64,000 nucleotides of DNA. Origin: Rhizobium sp. PDO1-076 (GTDB lineage Bacteria; Pseudomonadota; Alphaproteobacteria; Rhizobiales; Rhizobiaceae). This document shows, piece by piece, positions 8,785 to 19,464 of the stretch. The position numbers and the translations under genes are program-made. The notes beneath the pieces were generated by a model, which made no database searches, had not been told where the DNA came from, and saw only the letters and a program-made list of their open reading frames with translations. The stretch is taken from assembly GCF_000247475.1 (NCBI RefSeq), contig NZ_AHZC01000441.1:24978-88977 (forward strand). The letters run 5' to 3'. Each line of letters starts with the position of its first letter. The stretch's first letter is position 1.

Positions 8785-10143
8785 ATGAAAAAGGCACTTC
8801 TGACTTCCGTATCCCTTTGCCTTCTGTTTTCCGCCCCGGCCATGGCCGAGGAAAAAGCCTATTCCGCCAAGCTCGTTTCCCACGCCATCCTGCCGGCCAA
8901 CACGATCATCGCGGCACCGGCAGATGCGCCGGCGCATCTGAAGACCTCCGGCAAGTTCACCACGGCTGACCGCAAGCGTGCCGAAGGCCTCGGCACCGTT
9001 CCGGGCAAGGACGGCGTTCGCGAAACCGGCCTGAAAATGCCGTTCGATGGTCAGGCCATGCAGGGTTTTTCCGGCATCAAGACCATGGAGGACGGCACCT
9101 TCTGGAGCCTGTCGGACAATGGTTTCGGCTCGAAGATCAATTCCTCGGATTCGATGCTGATGCTGCATCACATCAAGTTCGACTGGGAGGACGGTAAAGT
9201 CGAGCCGATCGAGACCGTCTTCCTCTCCGACCCCGACCGCAAAGCGCCCTTCCCGATCGTCATGGAAGGGTCGGACCAGCGGTATCTCACCGGCGCCGAT
9301 TTCGACATCGAGTCGATCCAACCGGTTGCCGACGGCTTCTGGGTAGGCGAGGAATTCGGCCCCTCGATCCTCAAGTTCTCCCAGGACGGCAAACTGACCG
9401 ATGTCATCGCCACCAAGGCCGGCGAGATCGACGTCAAGTCGCCCGACAATGTCACGCTTGTTGTCCCGGCCAATCCTACGGCAAAGATGCCGGCTTTCAA
9501 CCTCAAGCGTTCAGGCGGCTATGAAGGCCTTGCCATGTCGAAGGACGGCTCGAAGCTCTATGGCCTGCTCGAAGGTCCGCTCTATCTCGAAGACGGCTCC
9601 GTGGAGAAGGCCGATGGCCTGACGGCGCTACGCATCATCGAGCTCGACGTCGCGACCAAGGCATGGACCGGTCGCAGCTGGCTCTACCCCTTGTCGGAAG
9701 GTGGCGAGGCCATTGGCGACTTCAACATGATCGATGCCACAACTGCCCTTGTGATCGAACGCGACAACGGCGCCGGCACGGTAGACAAGGCCTGCGCGGA
9801 TCCCAAAGCGCCGGCGGCCGACTGTTTCGCCGTTCCGGCCAAGCACAAGCGCATCTACAAGATCGAAATGTCGGAAGAAAACGTCGGCAAGGCCGTGCGC
9901 AAGATCGGCTATATCGACCTGATGAAGATCGAGGATCCGGACAACAAGAAGCTGCAGGGTGGGGGCGACGGCTTTTACGACATGCCGTTTGTGACCATCG
10001 AAGACGTCGATGTCGTCGATCCGACGCACATTGTCGTCGGCAATGACAACAACCTGCCCTTCTCGGCTGGGCGGGCGCTGGACAAGGCGGACGACAACGA
10101 GTTCGTGCTGCTCGAAGTGGGTGACTTCCTCGCGGCTAAGTAA
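8785..10143 (+). CDS. Secreted esterase-like activity of phytase family protein
   Basis: A 452-residue exported protein. The start at 8785 is preceded by AAAAGGTGACGCC, and the first 22 residues form a clean signal peptide ending in APAMA-EE. The body has beta-propeller-like repeats with QGFSGIKTMEDGTFWSLSDN and YEGLAMSKDGSKLYGLLEG, matching the esterase-like domain first noted in phytases (PF13449 family). The likely location is the periplasm, with a phosphoester or ester substrate that is not known. It stands alone between the AraC gene and a terminator at 10172. Confidence 0.85.
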   Translation: MKKALLTSVSLCLLFSAPAMAEEKAYSAKLVSHAILPANTIIAAPADAPAHLKTSGKFTTADRKRAEGLGTVPGKDGVRETGLKMPFDGQAMQGFSGIKTMEDGTFWSLSDNGFGSKINSSDSMLMLHHIKFDWEDGKVEPIETVFLSDPDRKAPFPIVMEGSDQRYLTGADFDIESIQPVADGFWVGEEFGPSILKFSQDGKLTDVIATKAGEIDVKSPDNVTLVVPANPTAKMPAFNLKRSGGYEGLAMSKDGSKLYGLLEGPLYLEDGSVEKADGLTALRIIELDVATKAWTGRSWLYPLSEGGEAIGDFNMIDATTALVIERDNGAGTVDKACADPKAPAADCFAVPAKHKRIYKIEMSEENVGKAVRKIGYIDLMKIEDPDNKKLQGGGDGFYDMPFVTIEDVDVVDPTHIVVGNDNNLPFSAGRALDKADDNEFVLLEVGDFLAAK

Positions 10144-10171
10144 GCCAGGCAATCCGTTCGCAAACGTGAAT

Positions 10172-10197
10172 GGACCGGGATTTCGCCCGGTCCTTTT
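10172..10197 (+). terminator. Rho-independent terminator after the phytase-like gene
   Basis: An eight-base stem GGACCGGG / CCCGGTCC (10172-10179 and 10185-10192) is followed by TTTT. It lies 28 bases past the stop of the phytase-like gene. It also separates it from the convergent ppx gene. Confidence 0.75.
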
Positions 10198-10220
10198 CAT
10201 TTTTCCCTGTGTCTACCGCC

Positions 10221-11742
10221 TTATTCGAACCTGAAGCTCAGGCGCTTGCCGGTCAGCTTGGCAAGCTGTTGCAGACGGCCATCGAGACGTTCGCCGGCAA
10301 AATCGAAATAAGCGTGCGGAACGACGAATTCGAGATCGACATCCGGCCGCGTGGAACGCTGGAAGCGCAGATTGTGCACGACGCCCGGCATTGAGGCCGA
10401 GAAGAGATAGACGACGCGCAGCATGCCGCCGAGCAGTTTGGCGCGTTCCAGCAGGCGTTCGGTTGCGATTGCAGCCAGCGGACCGGTACGGCCGTCGTCA
10501 TACAGACCTTCGAAGCGGTAGTAGTTGGTCAAGGCGATGAAGGCGCGGCCCGGATGCGTGATGCCAACGAAGGACGAATGCGCGATGACGTTGAGCGCCT
10601 GCAGTCCGCGATAGTCCGGATGGGCACGCCAGCTGATATCGGCAAGCAGGCAGGCGGCCTGACGATAACGCGCATCCTCTTCCGTCTCGACAACGTCGAA
10701 ATGCGGCATCATCTGCCCGGTCCAGTCGGCCAGTTCCCGTGCATGTTCCGGGGAACGGGCACGCAGGATCGCCAGTTCGTCGGCCGCCTCGACCAGAGGG
10801 TCGAGCGCCTTTTCGTCGTCCGGCAACAGCGAATAGAGATAGCCTTCGCGCACGCCTTGCGCCGAGAAGCAGACGCTTTTCGGCTTCATGACTTCGATCA
10901 CCTCGCGCAAGGCGACCGCGCCGAAAGGGATGAGCGTGCGGCGGTTCTTGGAAATGCTCGTCCAGGCCGGATCACGGCTGTTGGCACCGCTGATGATTTC
11001 CTCGAGGAAGAAGGCAACCTCGTCATAGGGCAGCTCGTAGCCCTGCATCATGTGCAGCGGATATTTACGAATCTCCATATGCAGCTTGGCAATGTTGCGC
11101 CACGTGCCGCCGACCGCATAAAAGGTTCGCCCCTGGCCTTTCTGGAGGAGCTGTGCGTCGGCCACCAGCTTCTTGGCATGAACTCTCGCCTTCGGTAGCC
11201 GATCCCCCCACCGTCTCGGAGAGGCGCAGACCGCCGAGCGGGAGCGTGATACCCTTGCCGAATTCTCGGCCGCGGATGTCGATCAGTTCGAGCGAGCCGC
11301 CGCCCAGGTCGCCAGCGATGCCGTCGGCAAAGTGAAAACCGCTGATGATGCCGAGCGCCGAATAGAGCGCCTCTTCCTCGCCGCTCAAAACCTGGATCTC
11401 ATGGCCGAGGATGGCTTCAGCGCGCGCAATGAAATCGGCGCCGTTGGACGCATCGCGGGCGGCGGCAGTTGCCAGGACATACATCCGGCTCGCCTGCGCC
11501 TGCTTGGACAGCGCATTGAAGCGCCGCAGTGCCAGCAGGGCGCGCTCGACGCCTTCCTGGTCCATGCGACCGGTGGTGGCCAAACCTTTCCCAAGCCCGC
11601 ACAGAACCTTTTCATTGAAAAGAACCGTGGGGGCGCGTGCCAATCCCTCATAGACCACGAGGCGGATCGAGTTGGATCCGATGTCGACAACGGAAACAGG
11701 GGCGATACCGGGTAGACGCCCCCGTGCTTCAGATCTTGTCAT
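10221..11742 (-). pseudogene. ppx: Exopolyphosphatase (Ppx/GppA), interrupted by a +1 frameshift
   Basis: Two overlapping minus-strand frames together make one Ppx/GppA phosphatase. The upstream part (from 11742) has the ASKHA phosphate loop VVDIGSNSIRLVVYE, the catalytic-Glu region LSGEEEALYSALG and AGDLGGGSLELIDI. The downstream part (ending at 10221) starts inside the protein at about GQGRTFYAVGGTWRN. The frame changes near 11204-11209, a run of six C on the plus strand. Removing one base there gives a continuous protein of about 506 residues reading through KARVHAKKLVADAQLL. As written, the protein stops after 225 residues. It could be a real mutation, phase variation or a sequencing error. 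It lies 12 bases after ppk. Confidence 0.88.
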
Positions 11743-11754
11743 GAAGTTCCAGTT

Positions 11755-13947
11755 TTATCGTTTCCTGCCGGAAATCAGGCCGGCGATCAGTTTCGGTGCG
11801 CTCGATTTCAACGCTTCACCCCGACCCGACAGGCTTGGGTTGGTCATGAAATACTGTTGCGCGTTGAAAGGTTCCTCACCTTGCCGCACCTCAATGCGGC
11901 GAGACGTGCCATCGGCCAATATCTCGTAGCTCTGCTGATTGTCAATCAGATTGCCCAGCATGATCTGGGACAAAACCTGCTCATGCACGGTCGGGTTGAT
12001 CAGCGGCACAAGCGTTTCAACGCGCCGGTCGAGATTGCGCGGCATCATGTCGGCCGAGCCGATATAGACAAGCGCCTTTTCCGACGGCAGGCGATGGCCA
12101 TGGCCAAAGCAAAAGATGCGGCTGTGCTCGAGGAAGCGGCCGACGATGGATTTCACCCGGATATTTTCCGACAGACCCGGAACCTGCGGCCGCAGGCAGC
12201 AGATGCCGCGAATGACCAGGTCGACCTCGACGCCCGCCTTGCTTGCCCGGTAGAGCGCATCGATGATTTCGGGGTCGACGAGCGAATTCATCTTCATCCA
12301 GATGCCGGCCGGCAGACCGTTGCGGGCGTTCTGGGTTTCCTCCTCGATATGGCGGAGAATGCGTGGACGAAGCGTGTAGGGCGACACCGCCAGCTTCATG
12401 CTTTCTTCCGGCTCGCCGTATCCGGTGATGAAGTTGAAGATATTCGCCATGTCATGGGCAATCTTCGGATTGCAGGTGAAGAAGGACAGGTCGGTATAGA
12501 TCTTCGCCGTGACCGGGTGGTAGTTGCCGGTGCCGAGATGGCAATAGGTGCGCAGCTTGCCGTCCTCGCGGCGCACGACCATCGACATCTTGGCGTGGGT
12601 CTTCAGTTCGATGAAACCGAAGACGACCTGCACGCCGGCGCGCTCCAGGTCGCGGGCCCAGCGGATATTGGCCTCTTCGTCGAAACGGGCCTTGAGCTCG
12701 ACCAATGCGGTGACCGACTTTCCGGCATCGGCCGCATCGATCAGAGCTCGGACGATCGGGCTGTCATTGGAGGTTCGGTAGAGTGTCTGCTTGATCGCCA
12801 GCACATCCGGATCACGGGCCGCCTGCAGCAAGAACTGCACGACGACGTCGAAGCTCTCATAAGGGTGATGAACGATCATGTCCTTTTCGCGGATTGCCGC
12901 TAGGCAGTCACCCGCATGCTCGCGCACGCGCTCCGGGAAACGGGCATTGTAGGGTTCGAAACGCAGATCCTCGCGCGGCGCCTTGCAGATTTCGGTAATG
13001 GTGTTGAGCGCCAGGAGACCGGGCAGAACGGCGACGCGATTGTCCGGCACATTCAACTCATGCACGACGAACTGGCGCAGCGCGACCGGCATCTCGCTGT
13101 CGACCTCAATTCGAATGACCGAACCGCGCCGGCGACGCTTCAGGGCGGTCTCGAAAAATCGGACCAGATCTTCCGCCTCTTCCTCGACTTCGATGTCGCT
13201 GTCGCGGATGATGCGGAATGTGCCGAAACCCTTGACCTCGTAGCCGGGATAAAGCCTGTTGATGAACAGGCCGACGACGTCCTCCAGCGTGATGTAGCGG
13301 ATCGTCTGGCCCTGATCCTGCAGCCGAATAAAGCGATCGAGCGTGGGTGGGAGGCGCAACAGAGCCGTCATCGGCTCACCCGTACGGCTGCTGGCCAGTT
13401 GAAGTCCCATGGAGAAACCGAGATTGGGAATGAAGGGGAATGGATGGGCCGGATCGATCGACAGCGGCGTCAGAACAGGGAATATCGAATCCTCGAATGT
13501 ATTAGCCAGCCAGTTGCGATCTTCGTCCGACAGAGCGGCCGGGCGCACCACCAGAATTTCTTCTTGCGCCAAATACTGCTGAAGCACGGCAAGTGATGCC
13601 TGCTGTTCCATCTGCAGGTTGTCGATTTCCTTCAGGATGTCATTCAGCTGCTCGGCCGGCGTCTTGCCGTCGGGGCTCCTGATGGTGATGTTCTGACGCA
13701 CCTGCCCTTCGAGCCCGGCGACACGCACCATGAAGAACTCATCGAGATTGGCCGCCGAAATCGACAGGAAACGGACACGCTCCAGCAGCGGATGCGCGGT
13801 GTTGAGGGTTTCTTCGAGAACGCGCCGGTTGAACTGCAGCCACGAGAATTCACGGTTGATGAAACGCAGCGGGCTGGTCATCAGGTCGTCCGAGGTAAGC
13901 GCCTCAGCTTCGACGTGGCCGTCCATCTCGTTCACCACAGAGTCCAT
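11755..13947 (-). CDS. ppk: Polyphosphate kinase 1
   Basis: A 730-residue PPK1, which reversibly makes polyphosphate from ATP. The start at 13947 ([11 protein letters not shown]) is chosen because GAAGGGACGG precedes it and the conserved N-terminal domain [12 protein letters not shown] follows soon after; the open frame upstream is unlike the family. The phosphorylated histidine lies in [10 protein letters not shown], and a second histidine region is FCFGHGHRL. The core [15 protein letters not shown] is also typical. The gene precedes the broken ppx by 12 bases, so synthesis and breakdown of polyphosphate are encoded together. Confidence 0.96.
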   Translation of the reverse strand: MDSVVNEMDGHVEAEALTSDDLMTSPLRFINREFSWLQFNRRVLEETLNTAHPLLERVRFLSISAANLDEFFMVRVAGLEGQVRQNITIRSPDGKTPAEQLNDILKEIDNLQMEQQASLAVLQQYLAQEEILVVRPAALSDEDRNWLANTFEDSIFPVLTPLSIDPAHPFPFIPNLGFSMGLQLASSRTGEPMTALLRLPPTLDRFIRLQDQGQTIRYITLEDVVGLFINRLYPGYEVKGFGTFRIIRDSDIEVEEEAEDLVRFFETALKRRRRGSVIRIEVDSEMPVALRQFVVHELNVPDNRVAVLPGLLALNTITEICKAPREDLRFEPYNARFPERVREHAGDCLAAIREKDMIVHHPYESFDVVVQFLLQAARDPDVLAIKQTLYRTSNDSPIVRALIDAADAGKSVTALVELKARFDEEANIRWARDLERAGVQVVFGFIELKTHAKMSMVVRREDGKLRTYCHLGTGNYHPVTAKIYTDLSFFTCNPKIAHDMANIFNFITGYGEPEESMKLAVSPYTLRPRILRHIEEETQNARNGLPAGIWMKMNSLVDPEIIDALYRASKAGVEVDLVIRGICCLRPQVPGLSENIRVKSIVGRFLEHSRIFCFGHGHRLPSEKALVYIGSADMMPRNLDRRVETLVPLINPTVHEQVLSQIMLGNLIDNQQSYEILADGTSRRIEVRQGEEPFNAQQYFMTNPSLSGRGEALKSSAPKLIAGLISGRKR

Positions 13948-14011
13948 AGTCCCGTCCCTTCGTTCTTGTTTCCTGGCCGAATATAACAGTTTGACGACAG
14001 ATCTGTGACAT

Positions 14012-14725
14012 CTACCCTTCGTCGGTCGTGGCCTCGAGCGCTCCGAGCACTTCGGCTGCCAGGCTGCGCGTGATGCGCGCGCGGCGGGCAAGCGCCAGTT
14101 TGTCCAGTCGATCGACAATCTCCTGCGCCGCCGAAAACGACCGTTCCATTCGCTGAACGATATAGCTGACGATCTTGTCATCGATGTAAAGCTGCCGGTC
14201 GGCAAACAGCTTCATGATGACCTGCCCGAGCAGATCCTCGTCAGGTGTTCCGATCTCGACCACGGTTGCCGCCTTGAGGCGCGATCGAAGGTCGGCAAGC
14301 GTGACGTTCCACGAAGGCGGAAAGCTGCGTGAGGTGATCAGCAGCGTGGTGCCATGCTGCTTGACGCTGTTGATGACATGGAAAAGCTCGACCTCATCGA
14401 AACCCTGGCGGTCGGCATCCTCGAAAACCACCGGGCCGAGCGCCGCAACCGCCGGCGCATCGCGCCCCGGCTGTGGATCAATGTCAACGGCTCCGCTCTG
14501 CTGGCGAAAGATCTCGGCGAGGTGCGACTTTCCCGACCCGGCAGGACCGGTCAGCACCACGACGGGTGCCGGCCAGGCTGGCCAGCTGTCGATCAGGGCA
14601 ACGGCAGCAGCCAGGCGCTCGGACACAAGAAGGTCGTCGCGGCCGGTCGCCGATCCATGGTCGAAGACAAGCGGCAATTGTTCTGCGGCGCCGCGCCGCT
14701 CTGTGGGCTTCCTGACGTCAGCCAT
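14012..14725 (-). CDS. hdaA: DnaA-related regulatory ATPase HdaA
   Basis: A 237-residue AAA+ protein related to DnaA domain III. It carries Walker [12 protein letters not shown] (59-69), a Walker B-like VVFEDADR near residue 100, the arginine segment [12 protein letters not shown] and the C-terminal lid. In alphaproteobacteria HdaA works with the beta clamp to stimulate DnaA-ATP hydrolysis and prevent over-initiation. The sequence QLPLVFDH near residues 16-23 fits the clamp-binding QLPL-type motif at the N-terminus. The ATG abuts the stop of the upstream permease gene (TAAATG), so the two are coupled. Confidence 0.92.
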   Translation of the reverse strand: MADVRKPTERRGAAEQLPLVFDHGSATGRDDLLVSERLAAAVALIDSWPAWPAPVVVLTGPAGSGKSHLAEIFRQQSGAVDIDPQPGRDAPAVAALGPVVFEDADRQGFDEVELFHVINSVKQHGTTLLITSRSFPPSWNVTLADLRSRLKAATVVEIGTPDEDLLGQVIMKLFADRQLYIDDKIVSYIVQRMERSFSAAQEIVDRLDKLALARRARITRSLAAEVLGALEATTDEG

Positions 14726-15871
14726 TTACGTTTCAGTCGTCTGCGCCGGAATTTCGATCACCGGAGGCTTCGGCTCTCCGGCAATTTCAATCACCGCGCC
14801 GTAGTAGAGGTCGCTCTCAAGATACCGCGACAGCGCGAACCGGACAAGCACACCGACGGCTGCCGCCGCCGGAACGGCGACCAGCACGCCGACAAAGCCG
14901 AACAGGGAGCCGAAGGCAAACAAGGCAAACATCAACCAGACGGGATGCAGGCCGACGCTTTTACCGACCAGTTTCGGCTGCAGGATATTGCCCTCGAGAA
15001 ACTGGCCGAAGAAGAAGATGCCGGCAATGAAGCCGATCCAGAGGTAGTCCGGCCAGAACTGCACAAGTGCCACGCCGATCGCCAGCAGCAGGCCGACGGT
15101 CGAACCGACATAGGGAATAAAACTGATCAGACCGGTGAAGAAGCCGATCAACAGGCCGAAATTCAGGCCGGCCAAGGACAGCGCAACGGCATAGAAGAGC
15201 CCGAGGATCAGGCAGAGCGAACCCTGGCCACGGACAAAGCCGGCAATGGTATTGTCCAGTTCGGTTGCCAGTTTGCGCACCGTCGGAAGCTGGCCGCGCG
15301 GCACCCAGCTATCGACCTTGGCGATCATGCGGTCCCAGTCGAGCAGCAGGTAGAAGGCAACAACCGGCGTGACCACCAGAAGCGAAACGATGTCCAGTAG
15401 CGCCTTGCCGGAATTCCAGATCTGTTCGACCAATGTGCCAAGAAAGCCGACCCCCTCGCTGATATAGCGGGAGAAATTGCCCTTGATCGTATCCATCTGG
15501 CCATTCAACCATTCCGGCAGCCAGGAGGCATTCGACGTGGCGATGAAATTCTGCAGCTGGGTCACGTATCCCGGCACGCGCTCGATGAAGTCATTCAACT
15601 GGCTGGCCAGGATCGGGATGATGATCATCAACGACAGGGCAAAGACGATGACGAAGGTCACAAGGATGACCACCGTTGCCATCAGGCGGCTCAGCCCCAG
15701 ACGCTCGAGCCGGTCGGCCACCGGATCGAGGAAATAAGCAAGCGCCATGCCGGCAATGAAGGGCAGCAGGATCGAGCTGAACATCAGCAGGAAAAGGACA
15801 AAGACGGCAAGAGCGACCAGCCAGAACATCACCTGACGCCTGAGGCCTATCCCGCTAATATACTTCGGCAT
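14726..15871 (-). CDS. AI-2E/PerM family inner-membrane transporter
   Basis: A 381-residue polytopic protein with about eight hydrophobic segments. Paired helices occupy the first 75 residues, a soluble loop follows, then membrane segments containing GLISFIPYVGSTVGLLL and EGNILQPKLVGKSVGLHP, both family hallmarks. Members export small molecules such as autoinducer-2 or act as ion transporters; the cargo is unknown here. It is the first gene of the unit that continues into hdaA. Placement immediately before hdaA is common in rhizobia. Confidence 0.85.
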   Translation of the reverse strand: MPKYISGIGLRRQVMFWLVALAVFVLFLLMFSSILLPFIAGMALAYFLDPVADRLERLGLSRLMATVVILVTFVIVFALSLMIIIPILASQLNDFIERVPGYVTQLQNFIATSNASWLPEWLNGQMDTIKGNFSRYISEGVGFLGTLVEQIWNSGKALLDIVSLLVVTPVVAFYLLLDWDRMIAKVDSWVPRGQLPTVRKLATELDNTIAGFVRGQGSLCLILGLFYAVALSLAGLNFGLLIGFFTGLISFIPYVGSTVGLLLAIGVALVQFWPDYLWIGFIAGIFFFGQFLEGNILQPKLVGKSVGLHPVWLMFALFAFGSLFGFVGVLVAVPAAAAVGVLVRFALSRYLESDLYYGAVIEIAGEPKPPVIEIPAQTTET

Positions 15872-16104
15872 GTCTGTTTCCCAATTTCATCCGTCGAACG
15901 CCATTTGTGCGACGCAACCGATCTTCTCTAGCAGCAGTTAGATCGGGCCGAAACCCTCGGTCAAGAATGTGACCTCCCGAGGGCCGGATCTTACGCGGTT
16001 GCAGCAGAATTGGCAGGAAATCGGGGCCTAATTCTCGTCGCGGCTTGCATCTGAGGGCTCTTCATGCAATGGCCAGCCAAACTCTCTTAGGATCGGAGAC
16101 ACGG
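15872..16104 (+). other. Divergent intergenic region before purM
   Basis: This 233-base gap lies between the AI-2E permease and purM, which are transcribed apart. It contains an imperfect hairpin, CCCTCGG at 15954-15960 pairing with CCGAGGG at 15977-15983, that could sit in the purM leader. I see no riboswitch pattern that I can name. Confidence 0.3.
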
Positions 16105-17178
16105 ATGAGCCAGGCTGGCAAAAACGGTTTGACCTACAGCGATGCAGGCGTCGACATCGACGCTGGAAACCTGATGGTCGAGAAGATCAAGCCGGCCGTG
16201 CGTTCGACGCGCCGTCCGGGTGCCGATGGCGAAATCGGCGGCTTCGGCGGCCTGTTCGACCTGAAGGCCGCCGGCTTCAACGACCCGATCCTGGTGGCCG
16301 CCAACGACGGCGTCGGCACCAAGCTGAAGATCGCCATCGATGCGAACATTCATGACACTGTCGGCATCGACCTGGTGGCCATGTGCGTCAACGATCTCGT
16401 GGTTCAGGGCGCCGAACCGCTGCTGTTCCTCGACTACTACGCCACCGGCAAGCTCGACCCGGATCAGGGGGCAGCAATCGTTCAGGGCATCGCGGCCGGC
16501 TGCCGCGAGGCAGGCTGCGCGCTGATCGGCGGCGAGACCGCCGAAATGCCGGGCATGTATTCGCATGGCGACTACGACCTTGCAGGCTTTGCCGTCGGTG
16601 CTGCCGAACGCGGTGAACTGCTGCCGGCCGGCGACATTGCCGAAGGCGACGTGATCCTCGGCCTGTCTTCATCCGGCGTGCATTCGAACGGCTTCTCGCT
16701 GGTGCGCAAGATCGTCGAACTTTCCGGCCTTGGCTGGGATGCCCCTGCCCCGTTTGCGGCAGACAAGACGCTGGGGGCCGCTTTGCTCACACCGACCCGC
16801 ATCTATGTGAAGCCGCTCCTGAAGGCGATCAAAGAAACCAAGGCACTGAAGGCGCTGGCTCATATCACCGGCGGCGGCTTCCCGGAAAACATTCCGCGCG
16901 TCTTGCCGAAGCATCTGGCAGCCGAGATCGACCTTTCGTCGATCCAGGTTCCGGCCGTGTTCTCCTGGCTCGCCAAGACTGGCGGTGTGGCGCAGAACGA
17001 AATGCTGCGCACGTTCAACTGCGGCATCGGCATGATCGTCGTGGTTTCGGCGGAAAATGCCGACACGGTGACGTCTGCGCTTGAAGCCGAAGGCGAGACC
17101 GTTGCCCGTCTCGGCCGAATGGTTGCGCGTGAAGACGGCGCACATGGCACGATCTACAAGGGCACGCTCGCCCTATGA
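16105..17178 (+). CDS. purM: Phosphoribosylformylglycinamidine cyclo-ligase
   Basis: A 357-residue AIR synthetase that closes the imidazole ring in step five of purine synthesis using ATP. The start at 16105 is preceded by GGAGACACGG. Visible motifs are [14 protein letters not shown] at the N-terminus, [34 protein letters not shown] and [13 protein letters not shown], all characteristic. The stop overlaps the purN start by four bases (ATGA), so the two steps are translated together. Confidence 0.97.
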   Translation: MSQAGKNGLTYSDAGVDIDAGNLMVEKIKPAVRSTRRPGADGEIGGFGGLFDLKAAGFNDPILVAANDGVGTKLKIAIDANIHDTVGIDLVAMCVNDLVVQGAEPLLFLDYYATGKLDPDQGAAIVQGIAAGCREAGCALIGGETAEMPGMYSHGDYDLAGFAVGAAERGELLPAGDIAEGDVILGLSSSGVHSNGFSLVRKIVELSGLGWDAPAPFAADKTLGAALLTPTRIYVKPLLKAIKETKALKALAHITGGGFPENIPRVLPKHLAAEIDLSSIQVPAVFSWLAKTGGVAQNEMLRTFNCGIGMIVVVSAENADTVTSALEAEGETVARLGRMVAREDGAHGTIYKGTLAL

Positions 17179-17831
17179 GCCAAGCCCGCAAGCGCATCGC
17201 TGTCTTCATCTCCGGCAGCGGATCGAACATGCTGGCGCTGGCAAAGGCCTGCGAGGCGGACGCGTTTCCGGCCGAGATCGTTGCGGTGTTCTCGGACAAG
17301 CTGTCTGCCGGGGGCATCGCCAAAGCACAGGCACTCGGCATCGCCACGCATGTTTTCGAGCGCAAGCAATATGCGAGCAAGGCCGAACATGAGGCGGCCA
17401 TTCTAGCAGCTCTCGACGCGGCTTCGCCGGATTTTGTCTGCCTGGCCGGCTATATGCGGCTGCTGTCAGGCGAGTTCATCCAGCGCTATGAGGGCAGGAT
17501 TCTCAATATCCACCCGTCCCTCTTGCCGCTATTTCCGGGACTTCACACCCATCAGCGTGCACTGGACGCCGGTGTCATGGTCGCGGGCTGCACCGTGCAT
17601 TTCGTCACCGAGGGCATGGATGAAGGTCCGGTCATCGCCCAGTCCGTCGTGCCGATCCTGCCCGGCGACACGGCCGACGATCTTGCCGCGCGCGTTCTCA
17701 CCGTCGAGCATACGAGCTATCCGCTGGCCCTGCGTCTTGTTGCCGAGGGCAAGATCCGCATGTTGGCGGATGGAAAAGTCGAACGACAGACCTATCTCGG
17801 CGACCCGGCGGCAAAACTGATCAGCGCCTGA
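17175..17831 (+). CDS. purN: Phosphoribosylglycinamide formyltransferase
   Basis: A 218-residue folate-dependent GAR transformylase. The N-terminal [16 protein letters not shown] is the GAR-binding loop, and the formyl-transfer triad is in [14 protein letters not shown] (Asn, His) plus the Asp in EGMDEGPVI. The protein is slightly longer than E. coli PurN at the C-terminus, as in other alphaproteobacteria. It ends three bases before the convergent TauE-like gene, leaving no room for a terminator between them. Confidence 0.96.
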   Translation: MSQARKRIAVFISGSGSNMLALAKACEADAFPAEIVAVFSDKLSAGGIAKAQALGIATHVFERKQYASKAEHEAAILAALDAASPDFVCLAGYMRLLSGEFIQRYEGRILNIHPSLLPLFPGLHTHQRALDAGVMVAGCTVHFVTEGMDEGPVIAQSVVPILPGDTADDLAARVLTVEHTSYPLALRLVAEGKIRMLADGKVERQTYLGDPAAKLISA

Positions 17832-17834
17832 CGT

Positions 17835-18617
17835 TCAGCTAGCCCATAACGAGCCGAGACTGCGGTAGATCATATAGGCAGCCACGACGAACACCACCGC
17901 TGCGAAGACGCGATTGAGCGTGTTCTTGTGGGCGGCCAGCCTGCCCGAGACGAATGTGCCGAGCAGACCGCCCAGAATGCCGCCGAATATGAACTCGGCC
18001 GCAAGCGTCCAGTCCACCAGTCCCGACCAGGCATAATTGACCGCAGTCGCCAATCCGAAGGCACTGACCGCAAGAAGCGACGTTCCGACCGCGTTGATCA
18101 TCGGCATGCCGGTCGCCAGCATCAGGCCGGGCACGATGAGAAAGCCGCCGCCGATGCCGAAGAAGCCGGACGCGGCACCCGTGGCGATCGCGATCGCCCC
18201 TGTTGCCAGACACATGCGCAGATCCATCGGGCGTGGCGTAGCGGTCACCAGAGGTTTGGGCCGAGCCATCAATGCAGCGACGACCAGCATGACAATACCG
18301 AAGAGAAGCAGCAGTTTCGTCCCGTCTATCGCCTTGCCGAGCGAAGACCCGCCCAAAGCGCCGATCACGCCCAGCACGGCAAAGACCATGCCGCAGCGCC
18401 AGCGAACATGGCCCTTCACAGCATGACTGGCAAAATTGAGCAGGGCATTGACCGAGACCGCCAGGGCTCCCGTTCCGATGGCGATATGCGGCTGGGAAAC
18501 ACCAACCACATACAGCAGCAGCGGCGTGGCCAGGATCGAACCGCCGCCGCCCAGCAGTCCAAGCGAAAAACCGATGATACTGCCGGAGCCGATGGCGGGG
18601 AGAAGCGTTCCGTTCAT
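17835..18617 (-). CDS. TauE/SafE family sulfite exporter
   Basis: A 260-residue membrane protein with about eight helices. The N-terminal GFSLGLLGGGGSILATPLLL and the repeated half ATGAASGFFGIGGGFLIVP are the duplicated signature of TauE/SafE permeases. It probably exports sulfite or a related organosulfur anion. It is the last gene of the bigR operon and overlaps the YeeE-like gene by four bases. In the described Xylella/Agrobacterium bigR operon a permease of this class removes sulfite made by the persulfide dioxygenase, so the same role is inferred. Confidence 0.9.
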   Translation of the reverse strand: MNGTLLPAIGSGSIIGFSLGLLGGGGSILATPLLLYVVGVSQPHIAIGTGALAVSVNALLNFASHAVKGHVRWRCGMVFAVLGVIGALGGSSLGKAIDGTKLLLLFGIVMLVVAALMARPKPLVTATPRPMDLRMCLATGAIAIATGAASGFFGIGGGFLIVPGLMLATGMPMINAVGTSLLAVSAFGLATAVNYAWSGLVDWTLAAEFIFGGILGGLLGTFVSGRLAAHKNTLNRVFAAVVFVVAAYMIYRSLGSLWAS

Positions 18618-19048
18618 GAGATTATGCCGGCAACAAAGCGATCATGAATGACCATGCCGGCCAGCATGGCGACGACGAACAGGACGATCGCGCCATAGCC
18701 CATCGGCAGGGCGGCAATCGCCGGCCCCGGGCACAGGCCGCCAAGCCCCCAGCCGACGCCGAAGATCGCCGAGCCGATAATCAACGGCAGATCTATCTTC
18801 GTTTTGCCCGGCATATGGAAGCATCCTGCCAGGAGTGGACGCGCCATCGTCTTGACAAGGAGCATGCCGATCATCGCAACGAGCACGGCGCCGCCAAGGA
18901 CAAACATCAGGCTGGGATCCCAGGCACCAAAGACATCGAGGAAGCCTTGAACGCGGGAGGGATCCAGCATGCCTGACAGTGACAGGCCGAAGCCGAACAG
19001 CGTCCCGCAGGCGAGTGACGCCAAAGCTTCAGTATAGGCGGGTTTCAT
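18614..19048 (-). CDS. YeeE/YedE family protein, C-terminal-type half (DUF6691)
   Basis: A 144-residue membrane protein with about four helices. It carries GLGGLCPGPAIA near the C-terminus, containing the conserved Cys of the second half of YeeE-type sulfur transporters. The start at 19048 (MKPAYTEALAS) follows the family; the open frame above it is an overlap with the neighbouring gene. It pairs with the next protein as the split form of YeeE and is likely to move thiosulfate or another sulfur species. It overlaps its neighbours by four bases on both sides. Confidence 0.85.
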   Translation of the reverse strand: MKPAYTEALASLACGTLFGFGLSLSGMLDPSRVQGFLDVFGAWDPSLMFVLGGAVLVAMIGMLLVKTMARPLLAGCFHMPGKTKIDLPLIIGSAIFGVGWGLGGLCPGPAIAALPMGYGAIVLFVVAMLAGMVIHDRFVAGIIS

Positions 19049-19464
19049 AGGCTGCCTCGCATCAGGGTCACCGTGATGATACCTGTGGCCAGAAACGTCA
19101 TGACGGCTGCCAAGGAACGGAGCGAGAGCCTGGCAAGGCCCATGACCCCATGTCCACTGGTGCAGCCCGACCCCATGCGCGCGCCAAAGCCGACCAGAAG
19201 GCCGGCGACGCCGATCAGTGGCAGGGACGCGGTGATGGTAAGGGTCGGCCAAGTCCTGAAAAGGCCAACATAGACAAGAAGGCCCGCCATCAGGCCGACG
19301 ACGAAGGCCGCGTTGATCAGGCGGCTGTGCCCCTGCACAAGCCGTCCGACAATGCCACTAATGCCGGCAATGCGGCCATTGAGGGCGAGCAGCAGGATGG
19401 CGGAAAGACCAATCAGCGCGCCGCCGGTCAAGGATTGCAGGTATTGCGTCACTTGCGGCGTCAC
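19045..19464 (-). CDS. YeeE/YedE family protein, N-terminal-type half
   Basis: A 139-residue membrane protein with about four helices. GARMGSGCTSGHGVMG near residues 95-110 holds the reactive Cys of the first half of YeeE-type transporters. Together with the downstream 144-residue partner it would form a complete pore. Four-base overlaps with bigR and with the partner show a tightly coupled operon. The likely cargo is thiosulfate or a similar sulfur compound, inferred from family and context. Confidence 0.87.
   Translation of the reverse strand: MTPQVTQYLQSLTGGALIGLSAILLLALNGRIAGISGIVGRLVQGHSRLINAAFVVGLMAGLLVYVGLFRTWPTLTITASLPLIGVAGLLVGFGARMGSGCTSGHGVMGLARLSLRSLAAVMTFLATGIITVTLMRGSL

Noticed and set aside
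11150..11215. Programmed ribosomal frameshift as the explanation for the split ppx
   Set aside because: The homopolymer would allow it, but Ppx/GppA proteins are not known to use recoding. A mutation or sequence error is simpler, so no programmed site is annotated.
15940..16000. Riboswitch in the purM leader
   Set aside because: A seven-pair hairpin exists, but no known purine, PreQ1 or ZTP riboswitch core was recognised.
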